Shown one piece after another: positions 32,934 to 41,828 of a stretch of 64,000 nt of DNA; positions within the stretch are counted from its first letter, which is position 1; each line of letters begins with the position of its first letter. The notes under the pieces were generated by a model. It was not told the DNA's origin, searched no databases, and saw only the letters and a list, made by a program, of their open reading frames with translations. A program made the position numbers and the translations under genes. Source of the stretch: Micromonospora echinospora (GTDB lineage Bacteria; Actinomycetota; Actinomycetes; Mycobacteriales; Micromonosporaceae); assembly GCF_014203425.1 (NCBI RefSeq), contig NZ_JACHJC010000001.1, positions 3,436,001 to 3,500,000 on the forward strand, written 5' to 3'.

Positions 32934-33895
32934 GCGCGAACCAGACCCCCTCGTCTCCGGCGCCGGGGAACGACTCGCACGACTCCGGCGTCCTCGCCGA
33001 GACCGTCCGCGCCGAGGTGCCGACGGCGGCCATCGGCACGGGCGACCCGGAGCCGGTCGCCGCCCCCGGCATCCTCAAGAGCATCGTGCGTCGCCCCGCG
33101 ACGATCGTGGCCGGCGTCTTCCTGCTCGTGCTGACCTTCATCGCGATCTTCGCACCGGCCCTGGCGCCGTACGACCCCGACGTGCAGAACCTGTTGCTGC
33201 GGCTCAGACCACCTAACGCCGAGCACTGGCTGGGGACCGACGACTACGGCCGGGACGTGTTGAGCCGGCTCATCTTCGGGGCGCGGGTCTCGCTGTGGGC
33301 GGCGCTGCAGGCCGCGGCCGTCGCGCTCGTGCTCGGTCTGCCGTTCGGCATGATCGCGGGCTACCGCGGCGGCTGGGTCGACGCGATCCTGACCCGCGTC
33401 ATGGACGCGCTCATGAGCGCCCCGTCGCTCGTGCTGGCCATCACCATCGTCGCGGTCCTCGGCGCCGGCATCACCAACGCGATGCTCGCCATCGGCCTGG
33501 TCATGGCCCCGCGCTTCTTCCGGGTGGCCCGCGCCGGCACGATGGACGTGCGGCACGAGACCTACATCGAGGCCTCGATCGCCCTGGGTTGCAGCACCGC
33601 GCGTACCGCGGTGCGGCACGTGCTGCCCAACGTGCTGCCGCCGATCATCCTCGTCATCTCGGTGTCGCTGGGTACCGCCGTCGCGGCCGAGGCGAGCCTG
33701 AGCTTCCTCGGGCTGGGCGTACAGGCACCCGCGGCCAGTTGGGGCTCGATGCTCTCGACGGCCTCGTCGAACATGCGCCTCGCGCCGTACCTCGTGTGGC
33801 CGCCCGGCGTGATGATCTTCCTCGCCGTCCTCGCCTTCACCTACGTCGGTGACGGCGTCCGCCGCGCCCTCGTTCGCACCCGCTCGGGCAATTGA
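32930..33895 (+). CDS. ABC transporter permease (DppC/OppC type)
   Basis: A 321-residue permease of the C type. A polar N-terminal extension of about 50 residues precedes VRRPATIVAGVFLLVLTFIA (first helix). LGTDDYGRDVLSRLIFGARVSL is the hallmark of DppC/OppC proteins, and ASIALGCSTARTAVRHVLPN is the EAA loop that contacts the ATPase. It is coupled by ATGA to the DppB-type gene. No peptide-specific feature can be read. Confidence 0.9.
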   Translation: MSANQTPSSPAPGNDSHDSGVLAETVRAEVPTAAIGTGDPEPVAAPGILKSIVRRPATIVAGVFLLVLTFIAIFAPALAPYDPDVQNLLLRLRPPNAEHWLGTDDYGRDVLSRLIFGARVSLWAALQAAAVALVLGLPFGMIAGYRGGWVDAILTRVMDALMSAPSLVLAITIVAVLGAGITNAMLAIGLVMAPRFFRVARAGTMDVRHETYIEASIALGCSTARTAVRHVLPNVLPPIILVISVSLGTAVAAEASLSFLGLGVQAPAASWGSMLSTASSNMRLAPYLVWPPGVMIFLAVLAFTYVGDGVRRALVRTRSGN

Positions 33896-33921
33896 CCGCC
33901 CGGCAACCACCAGGAGCTGAC

Positions 33922-34989
33922 ATGGCACGTGAAACGGCGTCCGGCGGGACCGCCGGCACCAGGACCGACGCCACCGGCGGGGCGGCGGACCTGCTGCGCG
34001 TGGAGAATCTCAACGTCGAGTTCCCCTCGCCCTCGGGTGGGTGGCAGACGACCGTCCAGGACGTCTCGTTCTCGCTCAAGCCGGGCGGGTCGATGGCCCT
34101 GGTCGGCGAGTCCGGGTCGGGCAAGACGGTGACCTCCATCGCGGTGATGGGCCTGACCGGGGCGACCGGAGGGCGGATCGCCTCGGGGCGGGTCGTCTTC
34201 GACGGCGTGGATCTCACCGCGGGCACCCAGAAGCAGTGGCGGGACCTGCGCGGACCGGGCATGGGCATGATCTTCCAACAACCGATCCGCAGCCTGAACC
34301 CGGCATACACAGTCGGGGACCAGATCGCGGAGTCGGTGCGCAAGCACCTGGGCATGAGCCGCAGGCAGGCCCGGGCCCGCGCCGTCGAGATGCTCGAGAT
34401 GGTGCAGATCCCACGGGCGGCGCAGCGGGTCGACGACTACCCGCACGCGTTCTCCGGCGGGATGTGCCAGCGCGTCATGATCGCGATGGTCATGGCGTGC
34501 AACCCGCGCCTGCTGATCGCCGACGAGCCGACGACGGCGCTCGACGTGACGGTGCAGGAACGGATCCTCGAGCTGCTGCGCGACCTGCAGGAGCAGACCG
34601 GGGTGGCGCTCCTGTTCGTCAGCCACGACCTCGCGGTGGTGGCCGAGCTGTGCCGGGAGGTCGTGGTCATGTACGCCGGCGAGGTGGCCGAGAACGCGCC
34701 CTCCGAGCAGCTGTTCTTCAACCCGCGGCACCCCTACACGTCCGGCCTGATCGGCTCGATCCCGAAGCCGGGCCTGAGCACCGACAGGCGGCTGCGCGCG
34801 ATCCCCGGTGGCATCCCGGCCCCGGGCGCCTGGCCGCACGGGTGCCGGTTCATCAGCCGGTGCGAGTTCGCCGTGCCGGGGCGGTGCGACGTGGCCCACC
34901 CCGACCTGCTCCGGCTCGACGGCGCCGCCGAGCACCATGCGCGGTGCGTGCGGGCCGCGGAGCTCTCTCTGGATGGAGTGACGGTCTGA
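33922..34989 (+). CDS. ABC transporter ATP-binding protein (DppD/OppD type)
   Basis: A 355-residue ATPase. Walker A is GESGSGKTV, Q-loop FQQPIRSLNP, signature FSGGMCQRV, Walker B LLIADEPTTALD and H-loop SHDLAVV. The C-terminal oligopeptide/dipeptide extension has the Cys-containing pattern GCRFISRCEFAVPGRCDVAHP, a four-Cys cluster like those that bind iron-sulphur or metal in the family. CAGGAG upstream supports the ATG at 33922. It pairs with the next gene. Confidence 0.92.
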   Translation: MARETASGGTAGTRTDATGGAADLLRVENLNVEFPSPSGGWQTTVQDVSFSLKPGGSMALVGESGSGKTVTSIAVMGLTGATGGRIASGRVVFDGVDLTAGTQKQWRDLRGPGMGMIFQQPIRSLNPAYTVGDQIAESVRKHLGMSRRQARARAVEMLEMVQIPRAAQRVDDYPHAFSGGMCQRVMIAMVMACNPRLLIADEPTTALDVTVQERILELLRDLQEQTGVALLFVSHDLAVVAELCREVVVMYAGEVAENAPSEQLFFNPRHPYTSGLIGSIPKPGLSTDRRLRAIPGGIPAPGAWPHGCRFISRCEFAVPGRCDVAHPDLLRLDGAAEHHARCVRAAELSLDGVTV

Positions 34990-35822
34990 TGAGCCTGCTC
35001 GAAGTCGAGAACCTCACGAAGTCGTTCAGTTCCGGTCGGGACTGGCTCGGCCGGCGTACGAAGATGGTGCACGCGGTCAAGGGGGTGAGCTTCACCCTGG
35101 AGCGCGGTGAGTGCCTCGCGGTCGTCGGCGAGTCCGGCGCGGGCAAGTCGACTGTCGGGCGCATGGTGCTGCGTCTCATCGAGCCGAACTCCGGCTCGGT
35201 GACCTTCGACGGGATCGACGTGCTGGCCACGAAGCCGAAGCAGCTGCGCGCGCTGCGCCAGCGGATGCAGATGATCTTCCAGGACCCGTACAGCTCGCTC
35301 GACCCGCGGATGACGATCAAGGACGCGGTCGCCGAGCCTCTCCTCGTGCACACCGACAAGGGCCGGGTCACGCGGGAGAAGGAGGCCGTCGAGCTGCTCG
35401 ACAAGGTCGGCATCGGTTCGCGCTACCTGGAGCGCTATCCGGCCGAGCTGTCCGGCGGTCAGTTGCAGCGCGTCGCGATCGCACGGGCGTTGACGATGAA
35501 GCCGAGCCTCATCGTGTGCGACGAGCCGGTCGCGGCGCTTGACGTGTCGGTGCGGGCGCAGGTGCTCAACCTGCTCCGGGACCTGCAGGAGGAGCTGGGT
35601 CTGGCGTACCTGTTCGTCTGTCACGACCTGGCTCTCGTCGAGGTCATCGCCGACCGGGTCATGGTGATGGCCTCCGGAGAGGTCGTGGAGACGGACACGA
35701 CGGACCAGATCTTCGCCAACCCGCGGCAGGAGTACACGAAGAAGCTGCTCGCGGCGATCCCCGTGCCGCTGCCGCGCGACGCGCAGGGCAACCGGCTCGT
35801 CGCGCCGGGAAAGGTGGGCTGA
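34989..35822 (+). CDS. ABC transporter ATP-binding protein (DppF/OppF type)
   Basis: A 277-residue ATPase. Walker A is GESGAGKSTVGR, Q-loop IFQDPYSSLDPRM, signature LSGGQLQRVAIARAL, Walker B LIVCDEPVAALD and H-loop CHDLALVEV. It overlaps the preceding stop by one base (TGATG). Together with the DppD-type protein it would power import through the two permeases. Its short C-terminus lacks the Cys cluster. Confidence 0.92.
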   Translation: MSLLEVENLTKSFSSGRDWLGRRTKMVHAVKGVSFTLERGECLAVVGESGAGKSTVGRMVLRLIEPNSGSVTFDGIDVLATKPKQLRALRQRMQMIFQDPYSSLDPRMTIKDAVAEPLLVHTDKGRVTREKEAVELLDKVGIGSRYLERYPAELSGGQLQRVAIARALTMKPSLIVCDEPVAALDVSVRAQVLNLLRDLQEELGLAYLFVCHDLALVEVIADRVMVMASGEVVETDTTDQIFANPRQEYTKKLLAAIPVPLPRDAQGNRLVAPGKVG

Positions 35823-35825
35823 GCG

Positions 35826-37295
35826 GTGACCGGTACGACGGGACCGACCCGGACGCAGCTGCTGGCGCAGTTCGCGACGACGCGCGACGAGGAGATCCCC
35901 GAGTCGGTACGCGACTACGGCAAGCTCGTCCTGCTCGACTCGCTCGTCTGCGGGCTGGCGGCGGTGCGGCTGCGGCGCAGCCGCATGGTCCAGCAGGTCG
36001 CCGCCCGGTTCGGCGGCCCGGCCGAGGCGACGGTGTTCGGGCTGGGGCAGCGGGTCGCGGCGATCAACGCCGCGCACGCCAACGCGGACATGATGAACGC
36101 GCTGGACGCGGACGACACCTTCTTCAACTCGGCGCACTTCGCGGTGTTCGGCGTCGCGGCCGGGCTGGCGGAGGCCGAGCGGCTGCACGCCGACGGGGCG
36201 AGCCTGTTGCGCGCGAGCATCATCGCCTTCGAGATCAACGCGCGGCTGAACCTGTCGACCTCGCTCATGGCCTTCGAGGACGGCCAGTTCCGCTGGTCGC
36301 CGCTGTCGTCGCACGGGTACGCCTCGATGGGCGCGGCCGCGGCATGCGCGGTCGTCGGCGGCTGGGAGCCGGAGCGGCTGGCCCACGCGCTCGGCCTGGT
36401 CGCCTGGCTGGCCCCGCCGGCGAAGAACTCCTACATGGCCGAGCGGCGCTCGTTCAACGCGTTCAAGTACGGCCCGTACGGCGCGATCGCGCACGCCGGG
36501 ATGCTCGGCGCGGCGCTGGCCGAGGAGGGCTACACCGGCGACCTGGACGTGCTGGACCACACCCCGGGCTTCATCGAGGCGATGGGCTTCCTCGGCGGCG
36601 AGCGGCACGAGATGGTCGCCGGCCTGGGGTCGAAGTGGTGGATCAGCGAGACGTCGCTCAAGCCGTACCCGACGTGCCGTTTCACCCACGCGGCGCTCGA
36701 CGCGATCCGCGCGTTCCCGAGCACCCACGGGGTGCCGGTGTCGCAGATCGAGTCCATGGAGATCCGGCTGAGCCCGGCGGCCTACCGGACGTTGCAGTTC
36801 CGGGAGCCGGCCCCGCAGATCCCGGACACTGTCGTCGCGCCTTTGGACGGTGCCTTCAACATGCCGTACGCCGCGGCGCTGGCGTTGCTCGGGCACGCCC
36901 CGGGACCGCAGTGGTACGACCCCGAGCGGCTGGCCGACCCGGCGGTGTGGGACCTGGCGCGCCGGATCACGACGGCGCCCGACCCGGTGCTCGACGCGGA
37001 GTGGGAGGCCGACCTCAGGGAACACCCGGGTGGCCAGATCCGCCGGACGCGCGGCGCCCTGACGATCCGGGCCGGTGGCCGGGAGTACGTCGTCGAGTCG
37101 GACTTCGCCCAGGGCGACCCGTGGGACGACACGACGCGGGCGGACTGGGACTTCGTGGCCGGCAAGCTGGCCTCGTTCTGCGACGGGATCCTCGACGCGG
37201 GCGCGCAGGAGCAGCTCGTCGAGGTGGTCCGGGGCATCGACGACGTCGCCGACGTCGCCGAGACGCTGTCACCGCTGCTGGCGCGCGCGCGATGA
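35826..37295 (+). CDS. MmgE/PrpD family protein
   Basis: A 489-residue member of the family that includes 2-methylcitrate dehydratase and cis-aconitate decarboxylase. Landmarks are HANADMMNALDADDTFFNSA (catalytic Asp/His region), SSHGYASMGAAAACAVVGG and MVAGLGSKWWISETSLKPYP with CRFTHAALDAI. It starts three bases after the ATPase stop, inside the transporter unit. A methylcitrate role would suit propionyl-CoA from steroid degradation, but PrpC and PrpB are not nearby, so dehydration of a pathway hydroxy-acid is equally possible. Confidence 0.85.
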   Translation: MTGTTGPTRTQLLAQFATTRDEEIPESVRDYGKLVLLDSLVCGLAAVRLRRSRMVQQVAARFGGPAEATVFGLGQRVAAINAAHANADMMNALDADDTFFNSAHFAVFGVAAGLAEAERLHADGASLLRASIIAFEINARLNLSTSLMAFEDGQFRWSPLSSHGYASMGAAAACAVVGGWEPERLAHALGLVAWLAPPAKNSYMAERRSFNAFKYGPYGAIAHAGMLGAALAEEGYTGDLDVLDHTPGFIEAMGFLGGERHEMVAGLGSKWWISETSLKPYPTCRFTHAALDAIRAFPSTHGVPVSQIESMEIRLSPAAYRTLQFREPAPQIPDTVVAPLDGAFNMPYAAALALLGHAPGPQWYDPERLADPAVWDLARRITTAPDPVLDAEWEADLREHPGGQIRRTRGALTIRAGGREYVVESDFAQGDPWDDTTRADWDFVAGKLASFCDGILDAGAQEQLVEVVRGIDDVADVAETLSPLLARAR

Positions 37296-37822
37296 GCCGA
37301 CGGGACCGGATCGGCTCGGAGACGAGGTCGTTCGCCTCGTACGGCCGGTCGTGGCTGATCGTCATCCGCGGGCCGCGCGGGATGGCGTTCGACCGGTTTC
37401 TCGTGCGACGGACCGGCTTCTCGCTCGTGTCGTTGCAGTACGCGCTGGCGGGCAGGTTTCCCTACCACCCCACGCTGCTGCTGACGACTGTGGGCCGTCG
37501 TTCCGGGGAGCTGCGTGACGCGGCGCTGCCCTACGTGCCGTACGGAAAAGATCTGGTGGTCGTCGGCTCCAAGGGGGGCGGCCCCAAGGACCCGGCCTGG
37601 GTGGTCAACGCGCGTCATCACGAACTCTGCTGGATCGTCCTGCGGCGCAGGACGATCCCGGTCCGGGCGCGGGTGACCGACGGCGAGCGCGACCCGGACC
37701 TGTTCGCGCACGTCGTGGCGCGCAAGCCGAACGTGGGACGCTACGCCGAACGGGCTGCGGGCTTCGGGCGGCAGATCCCGCTCGTCGTCCTGACCGCCGT
37801 CTCGGGGGAGTCGCTCACCTGA
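37292..37822 (+). CDS. Deazaflavin (F420)-dependent nitroreductase-family protein
   Basis: A 176-residue Ddn/FDOR-A-like split-beta-barrel protein. It contains YHPTLLLTTVGRRSGELRDA, LPYVPYGKDLVVVGSKGGG and DPAWVVNARHHELCWIVLRR, the typical series for F420H2-dependent quinone or nitro reductases. It has ATGA overlap with the PrpD-like gene and ends the long transporter unit. It would add an F420-based reduction to the pathway (quinone protection or enone reduction). Substrate unknown. Confidence 0.82.
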   Translation: MSRRDRIGSETRSFASYGRSWLIVIRGPRGMAFDRFLVRRTGFSLVSLQYALAGRFPYHPTLLLTTVGRRSGELRDAALPYVPYGKDLVVVGSKGGGPKDPAWVVNARHHELCWIVLRRRTIPVRARVTDGERDPDLFAHVVARKPNVGRYAERAAGFGRQIPLVVLTAVSGESLT

Positions 37823-37827
37823 GCGGC

Positions 37828-38781
37828 TCAGCTGGTCGTGAGGACGATCCGCCCGACGAACTCGGACGCCTCCAGCCGGTCGTGCGCGACAGTGGCCTGC
37901 TCGAGCGGGTACGTCGCGGCGATCGCGGGGGCGGCGGCCACGGCCGAGAGGGTGAGGGCCTCGCGTAGCTGACAGGCCACCGCCTCGGGACCGGGCCGGC
38001 CGATCCCGCGCAACGTCCAGCCCTTGACCATGAGGCGACCCAGGTGCAGGTGGGCGTGGCTGTCGGCGGTGACGCCGCAGGTGACCAGCCGACCGCCGGG
38101 GGCGAGGACCTTGAGCACGTCGGACCAGAGGGTGCCGCCGACCGACTCGACGATGACGTCCACCTCGCCGCCGGGCAGGGCGGCACGCAGGGACTCGACG
38201 ACGTCGGGACGGTAGTGGTCCACGACGTCGAGAGCGCCGAGGGCGCGTACCGCGTCGGCCTTCGCCGGGGCGCTGGTGCCGAAGACGCGCGCGCCCAGGT
38301 GGTGGGCGTACTGGACGGCGAAGGTGCCGACGGCGCCCGCGGCGGCGACGACGAGGACCCGTTCGCCGGGGCGTACGCCGGCGAGGTTGACGACCGCGTC
38401 GTAGGCGGTGCGTCCGGCGGTGGGCACCGCCGCGGCGTGGACGGCGTCGAGCGCGGCCGGTCGCGGGAAGCAGTGCGTGGCCGGGACGACGGCGTACTCG
38501 GCGTGGGTGCCGGTGGTCAGCCCGACGACCGCGTCGCCGGGAGTGAAGCCGGTGACGCCGGCACCGGTCGCCACGACGGTGCCGGCGACGTCCCGGCCGA
38601 GGATCGTCGGGCCGGTGACCGCCATCCCGTGGGTGCCGCGACGGATGTAGGTGTCGACCCGGTCCAGGCTGGCTGCCTGGACCCGCATGAGCACGTGACC
38701 GGGGCCGGGCGTCGGGGCCTCGAGCCGGCCGAGACGCAGGCTGTCGGGGGATCCGGAGTCGACGACGTAGCTGGCGAGCAC
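37828..38781 (-). CDS. Quinone oxidoreductase-like medium-chain dehydrogenase/reductase
   Basis: A 317-residue MDR protein of the zeta-crystallin/QOR type: VQAASLDRVDTYIRRG, GRDVAGTVVATGAGVTGFTPGD and the NADPH site VLVVAAAGAVGTFAVQYAHHLGA (AAGAVGTFAVQYA). No structural or catalytic zinc cysteines are present, so it probably reduces a quinone or an activated double bond. It follows the two-domain hydratase gene on the minus strand behind operator 5. GTG at 38781. Confidence 0.85.
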   Translation of the reverse strand: MLASYVVDSGSPDSLRLGRLEAPTPGPGHVLMRVQAASLDRVDTYIRRGTHGMAVTGPTILGRDVAGTVVATGAGVTGFTPGDAVVGLTTGTHAEYAVVPATHCFPRPAALDAVHAAAVPTAGRTAYDAVVNLAGVRPGERVLVVAAAGAVGTFAVQYAHHLGARVFGTSAPAKADAVRALGALDVVDHYRPDVVESLRAALPGGEVDVIVESVGGTLWSDVLKVLAPGGRLVTCGVTADSHAHLHLGRLMVKGWTLRGIGRPGPEAVACQLREALTLSAVAAAPAIAATYPLEQATVAHDRLEASEFVGRIVLTTS

Positions 38782-38791
38782 GCGATTCCTC

Positions 38792-40048
38792 TCAGGGCAG
38801 GGCGATGGTGGCGGAGGCGATGACGTGGTCGCCGAGGCTGTTGGTGCCGCGGACGTCGACGGTGACCTGCGTTCCCCCGTGCGCCGGCCTCAGGCCGGTG
38901 ACGACGCCGTCGAGGGTGCAGGTGTCGCCGGGGTGGTTCTGCGCGGCGAGGCGGGTGCGGAAGTCGACGACGCGAGCCTCCGGTCCGGCCCAGTCGGTGA
39001 GGTAGCAGTTGACCAGGGCACTGGAGCCGAGGATGTTCATGTAGACGTCGCGGGCGCCTCGTTCGAGGGCCGCGTCGCGGTCGAGGTGCACGTCGTTGAA
39101 GTCGAAGGTCGCGGTCGCCAGCGCCGCGATGGACAGCTGGGTGACGGGGACCGGCCAGGGGGCGAGGCGTTGCCCGATGCTCACCTCGGCCGCGGTACGG
39201 GTGCTCGTGCGGCGTTCGGGCCGGGGGGCGGTGAGCACCGGCAGGATCTGGCCGTCGCGGGTGCGTCGGTGCGCCACGACGACCGGCATGCCGTCGTGCA
39301 CGAGGTCGGGGCGCAGGTACGCGACGTCTCCGCTGAAGCGGGTCCCGTCGGCGAGTTCGGCGCTGCCGACGAGGTAGGGCCGCTCGTCGAGGGGGTCGGC
39401 GGCGTAGCCGGGTTGCAGGTGCGCGGTCAGGGTGCCGGTGGTGCCGGCGGGCGGCAGGTCGATCGGGGCGGCAGTGGCCGGGCGTACGGGGCGGGCGAGG
39501 CGGTCCCCGGTCGTCGCCGGGACCTCGGTCCGGGTCGCCGGGTTCCAGCGCAGCATCCGCAGGACGACCCGCCCGACCGGTTCGCCCTCGACGGTGCGGT
39601 AGTCGCTGACGAGGTCGACGAAGTGGCCACGGCCGAGCCGGGTGGACTTCTCGGGGGAGACCGCGCCGATGGAGGGGAACTGCTCCAGGTGGTCGCCGGG
39701 GCGCAGCGGGCGTACGTGGGTGTGCTCCGTCTGCACCGCGGCCACCGAGGTGAACCCGCGCGTGGCGAGGACCTCGTTGACCCGGTCGAGGCTCTCGGCG
39801 TGGCGGTGACTGCGCCTGTTGCCCGGCAGGGTCCACATGTTCAGCGAGGTCGCCGGGGCAACGATGCCGCCCCAGACGGAGCGGGCGGCCCACTGGGGGT
39901 CCTGGTACGCGGGGTTCTCGTCGCCGACGGCGTCGCACCAGATGCGGATGGCTGCTTCGGTGATCGCGTCCTTGGCCCGGCGTGGCGGGTCGGTGAGGCC
40001 GATCAGAGCGTCGAGTCGGGCGCGGAAATCCGCGTCACTGCCGGTCAT
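38792..40048 (-). CDS. Two-domain MaoC-type hydratase (ChsH2 N-domain fused to ChsH1-like domain)
   Basis: A 418-residue protein. The first 190 residues resemble the ChsH2 hotdog half (IRIWCDAVGDENPAYQDPQW, GIVAPATSLNMWTL). The last 140 residues are a catalytic hotdog with ATFDFNDVHLDRDAALERGA and YMNILGSSALVNCYLTDWAGP. The DUF35 zinc ribbon between them in ChsH2 is absent, so one chain holds both hydratase halves. It would hydrate a second enoyl-CoA in the island. ATG at 40048 faces operator 5. Confidence 0.82.
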   Translation of the reverse strand: MTGSDADFRARLDALIGLTDPPRRAKDAITEAAIRIWCDAVGDENPAYQDPQWAARSVWGGIVAPATSLNMWTLPGNRRSHRHAESLDRVNEVLATRGFTSVAAVQTEHTHVRPLRPGDHLEQFPSIGAVSPEKSTRLGRGHFVDLVSDYRTVEGEPVGRVVLRMLRWNPATRTEVPATTGDRLARPVRPATAAPIDLPPAGTTGTLTAHLQPGYAADPLDERPYLVGSAELADGTRFSGDVAYLRPDLVHDGMPVVVAHRRTRDGQILPVLTAPRPERRTSTRTAAEVSIGQRLAPWPVPVTQLSIAALATATFDFNDVHLDRDAALERGARDVYMNILGSSALVNCYLTDWAGPEARVVDFRTRLAAQNHPGDTCTLDGVVTGLRPAHGGTQVTVDVRGTNSLGDHVIASATIALP

Positions 40049-40076
40049 GGGGCTCCTCTTGCGGACAACGGTGTCA

Positions 40077-40090
40077 ACCAAGCGCTTGCT
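40077..40090 (+). promoter_or_regulatory. KstR2-type operator 5 (ACCAAGCGCTTGCT)
   Basis: Perfect consensus between divergent starts at 40048 (minus) and 40205 (plus); it should control both units. Confidence 0.85.
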
Positions 40091-40204
40091 TGACCATATG
40101 AGGGGCGCTGCCCTAGGGTCAAGGGCCAGAACACCGGCCGCGCCCGGCGGCGACACCGGACCGATCGTGCGTCACCAGCGCCCCGACCCGCGAAGAGGGC
40201 CGAG

Positions 40205-40999
40205 ATGCTCCCGAGCACCCCAGCGACCGCCACCCGAGCCTTCTTCTCGTTCCCGAAGGTGACCGACCCCGCCCGCCACCGCGACTACAACGCGTGGCAT
40301 CAACTCGACCACCGCCCCGAGAACCTCGCCCTGCCCGGCGTCGTGCACGGCGACCGCTGGGTGCGTACCCCCGCGTGCGAGCGGCTCGGCAGCTACCCCG
40401 ACCCGGCCCTCGCCGGCAGCCAGTACATGGCGATGTACTGGTTCGCCGAGCCGGCCGCGGACTCGGTCCCCGAGTGGAAGGACCTCGGCGACCGGGCGAT
40501 CCACCAGGGTCGGCGTCCGGAGCTGGCCTGGACCGAACGGCCGATGACCCGGATGTTCCGGCCCGTCCAGGGCCACGTCGCCCCCCGGGCCCTCGTCACC
40601 CTCGCCGCGTTGCCGTTCCGGCCCCACCGCGGGGTGTACGTCGAGGTGAGCCGGGTCGAGACGTCCCTGCGCCCCGACGTGGCCGACCTGTCCCGGTTCG
40701 AGCACGAGACCCAGCTGCCCGACCTGCTCGCGCGCGACGGCGTCGCCGGCGTGTGGACCTTCCGCAGCGCCCCGAGCCGCAGCCGTCCCGACGGACCCGT
40801 CGTGCGGATCCGGCTCACCTACCTCGAAGCCGACCCGGTCGAGTTCACGCGTGCCCTGGCCGCGGATCCGCTGGCGGCCCCGCCCGCGGCGCTCGCCGGC
40901 ACGGCCACCCCGCTGTTCACCGGGCCCCTGGCCACCATCACACCCTGGGAGTGGGACTGGTTCGACGAGCCCGCCACGGTGACGGACAGCGGGGCATGA
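40205..40999 (+). CDS. EthD-like/dimeric alpha-beta barrel protein, unknown function
   Basis: A 264-residue protein with two similar halves. The first contains FFSFPKVTDPARHRDYNAWH and QLDHRPENLALPGVVHGDRW; the second contains YVEVSRVETSLRPDVADLSR and VAGVWTFRSAP. This resembles tandem ferredoxin-like (EthD or Dabb) domains, which act as small cyclases, oxygenases or chaperones of hydrophobic substrates. No decisive residue can be named. It leads the plus unit behind operator 5 and overlaps the SDR after it. Confidence 0.6.
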   Translation: MLPSTPATATRAFFSFPKVTDPARHRDYNAWHQLDHRPENLALPGVVHGDRWVRTPACERLGSYPDPALAGSQYMAMYWFAEPAADSVPEWKDLGDRAIHQGRRPELAWTERPMTRMFRPVQGHVAPRALVTLAALPFRPHRGVYVEVSRVETSLRPDVADLSRFEHETQLPDLLARDGVAGVWTFRSAPSRSRPDGPVVRIRLTYLEADPVEFTRALAADPLAAPPAALAGTATPLFTGPLATITPWEWDWFDEPATVTDSGA

Positions 41000-41811
41000 G
41001 CGAGGCCACCGGCGGGACCGGCCGGTTCGAGCGCTACGGGCCCTGGGCCCTGGTCGTCGGCGGTTCCGAGGGGGTCGGCGCCGCGTTCGCCGAGCAGCTG
41101 GCCCGGGCCGGCCTCGGCATCGTGCTCGTCGCCCGCAAGCCGGTGGCCCTCGGGGAGACCGCCGAGCGGGTCCGGGCGCACGGGGTCCCGTGCCGCGTGC
41201 TCGCCCTGGACCTGCTCGACGCGGACGCGACCGCCCGGATCGTCGAGGCCGTCGCCGACCTCGACGTCGGCCTGCTCGTCCTCAACGCCGGCGCGAACAC
41301 CTACCGCAGCCGCTTCGTCGAGGCGGACCTCGCCCGGGTCCAGGCCGTCATCGATCTCAACATCACCCGTCCGCTCGAGCTCTGCCGGGAGTTCGGCGCA
41401 CGGCTCGCCGCACGCGGCCGCGGCGGCATCCTCGTCGTCGGCTCCTCGGCCGGCTACCTCGGCCACGCCGACATCGGCGTCTACGCCGCCGCCAAGGCCT
41501 TCACCCGGATCTTCACCGAGGGCCTGTGGCTCGAGCTGGGGCAGGTCGGTGTCGACGTGCTGCACCTGGTGCTGGGGCTCACGGCCACCCCCGCCATGGA
41601 GCGTGCCGGCCTCGACCTGACCGGCGCGGCCGACCCGGCCGACGTCGCCGCCCAGGGGCTGGCGGCCCTGGGCTCCGGCCCGGTGCACGTCGTGCGCCAG
41701 CAGGCCGAGGTCGCCGCGCGGCGCTCCGGCCCGGACCGGGCCGCCCTCGTCGCCGGCAACCACGGCGGGATGCGGGCGATGCTCGGCGGGCCGGGCCCCG
41801 ACCCGCGTTGA
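40996..41811 (+). CDS. SDR oxidoreductase
   Basis: A 271-residue SDR. It has VVGGSEGVGAAFAEQLARAG at the cofactor site, LVLNAGANTY, Ser in VVGSSAGYLGH and the pair DIGVYAAAKAFTRIFTEGLW (Tyr and Lys intact). The C-terminus is shorter and less typical, like the 17-beta-HSD12/steroid dehydrogenase-type KAR subgroup. It is coupled to the EthD-like gene by ATGA. It would oxidise a ring or side-chain hydroxyl. Confidence 0.82.
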   Translation: MSEATGGTGRFERYGPWALVVGGSEGVGAAFAEQLARAGLGIVLVARKPVALGETAERVRAHGVPCRVLALDLLDADATARIVEAVADLDVGLLVLNAGANTYRSRFVEADLARVQAVIDLNITRPLELCREFGARLAARGRGGILVVGSSAGYLGHADIGVYAAAKAFTRIFTEGLWLELGQVGVDVLHLVLGLTATPAMERAGLDLTGAADPADVAAQGLAALGSGPVHVVRQQAEVAARRSGPDRAALVAGNHGGMRAMLGGPGPDPR

Positions 41812-41828
41812 CCGCCCACGGGCAGCGC

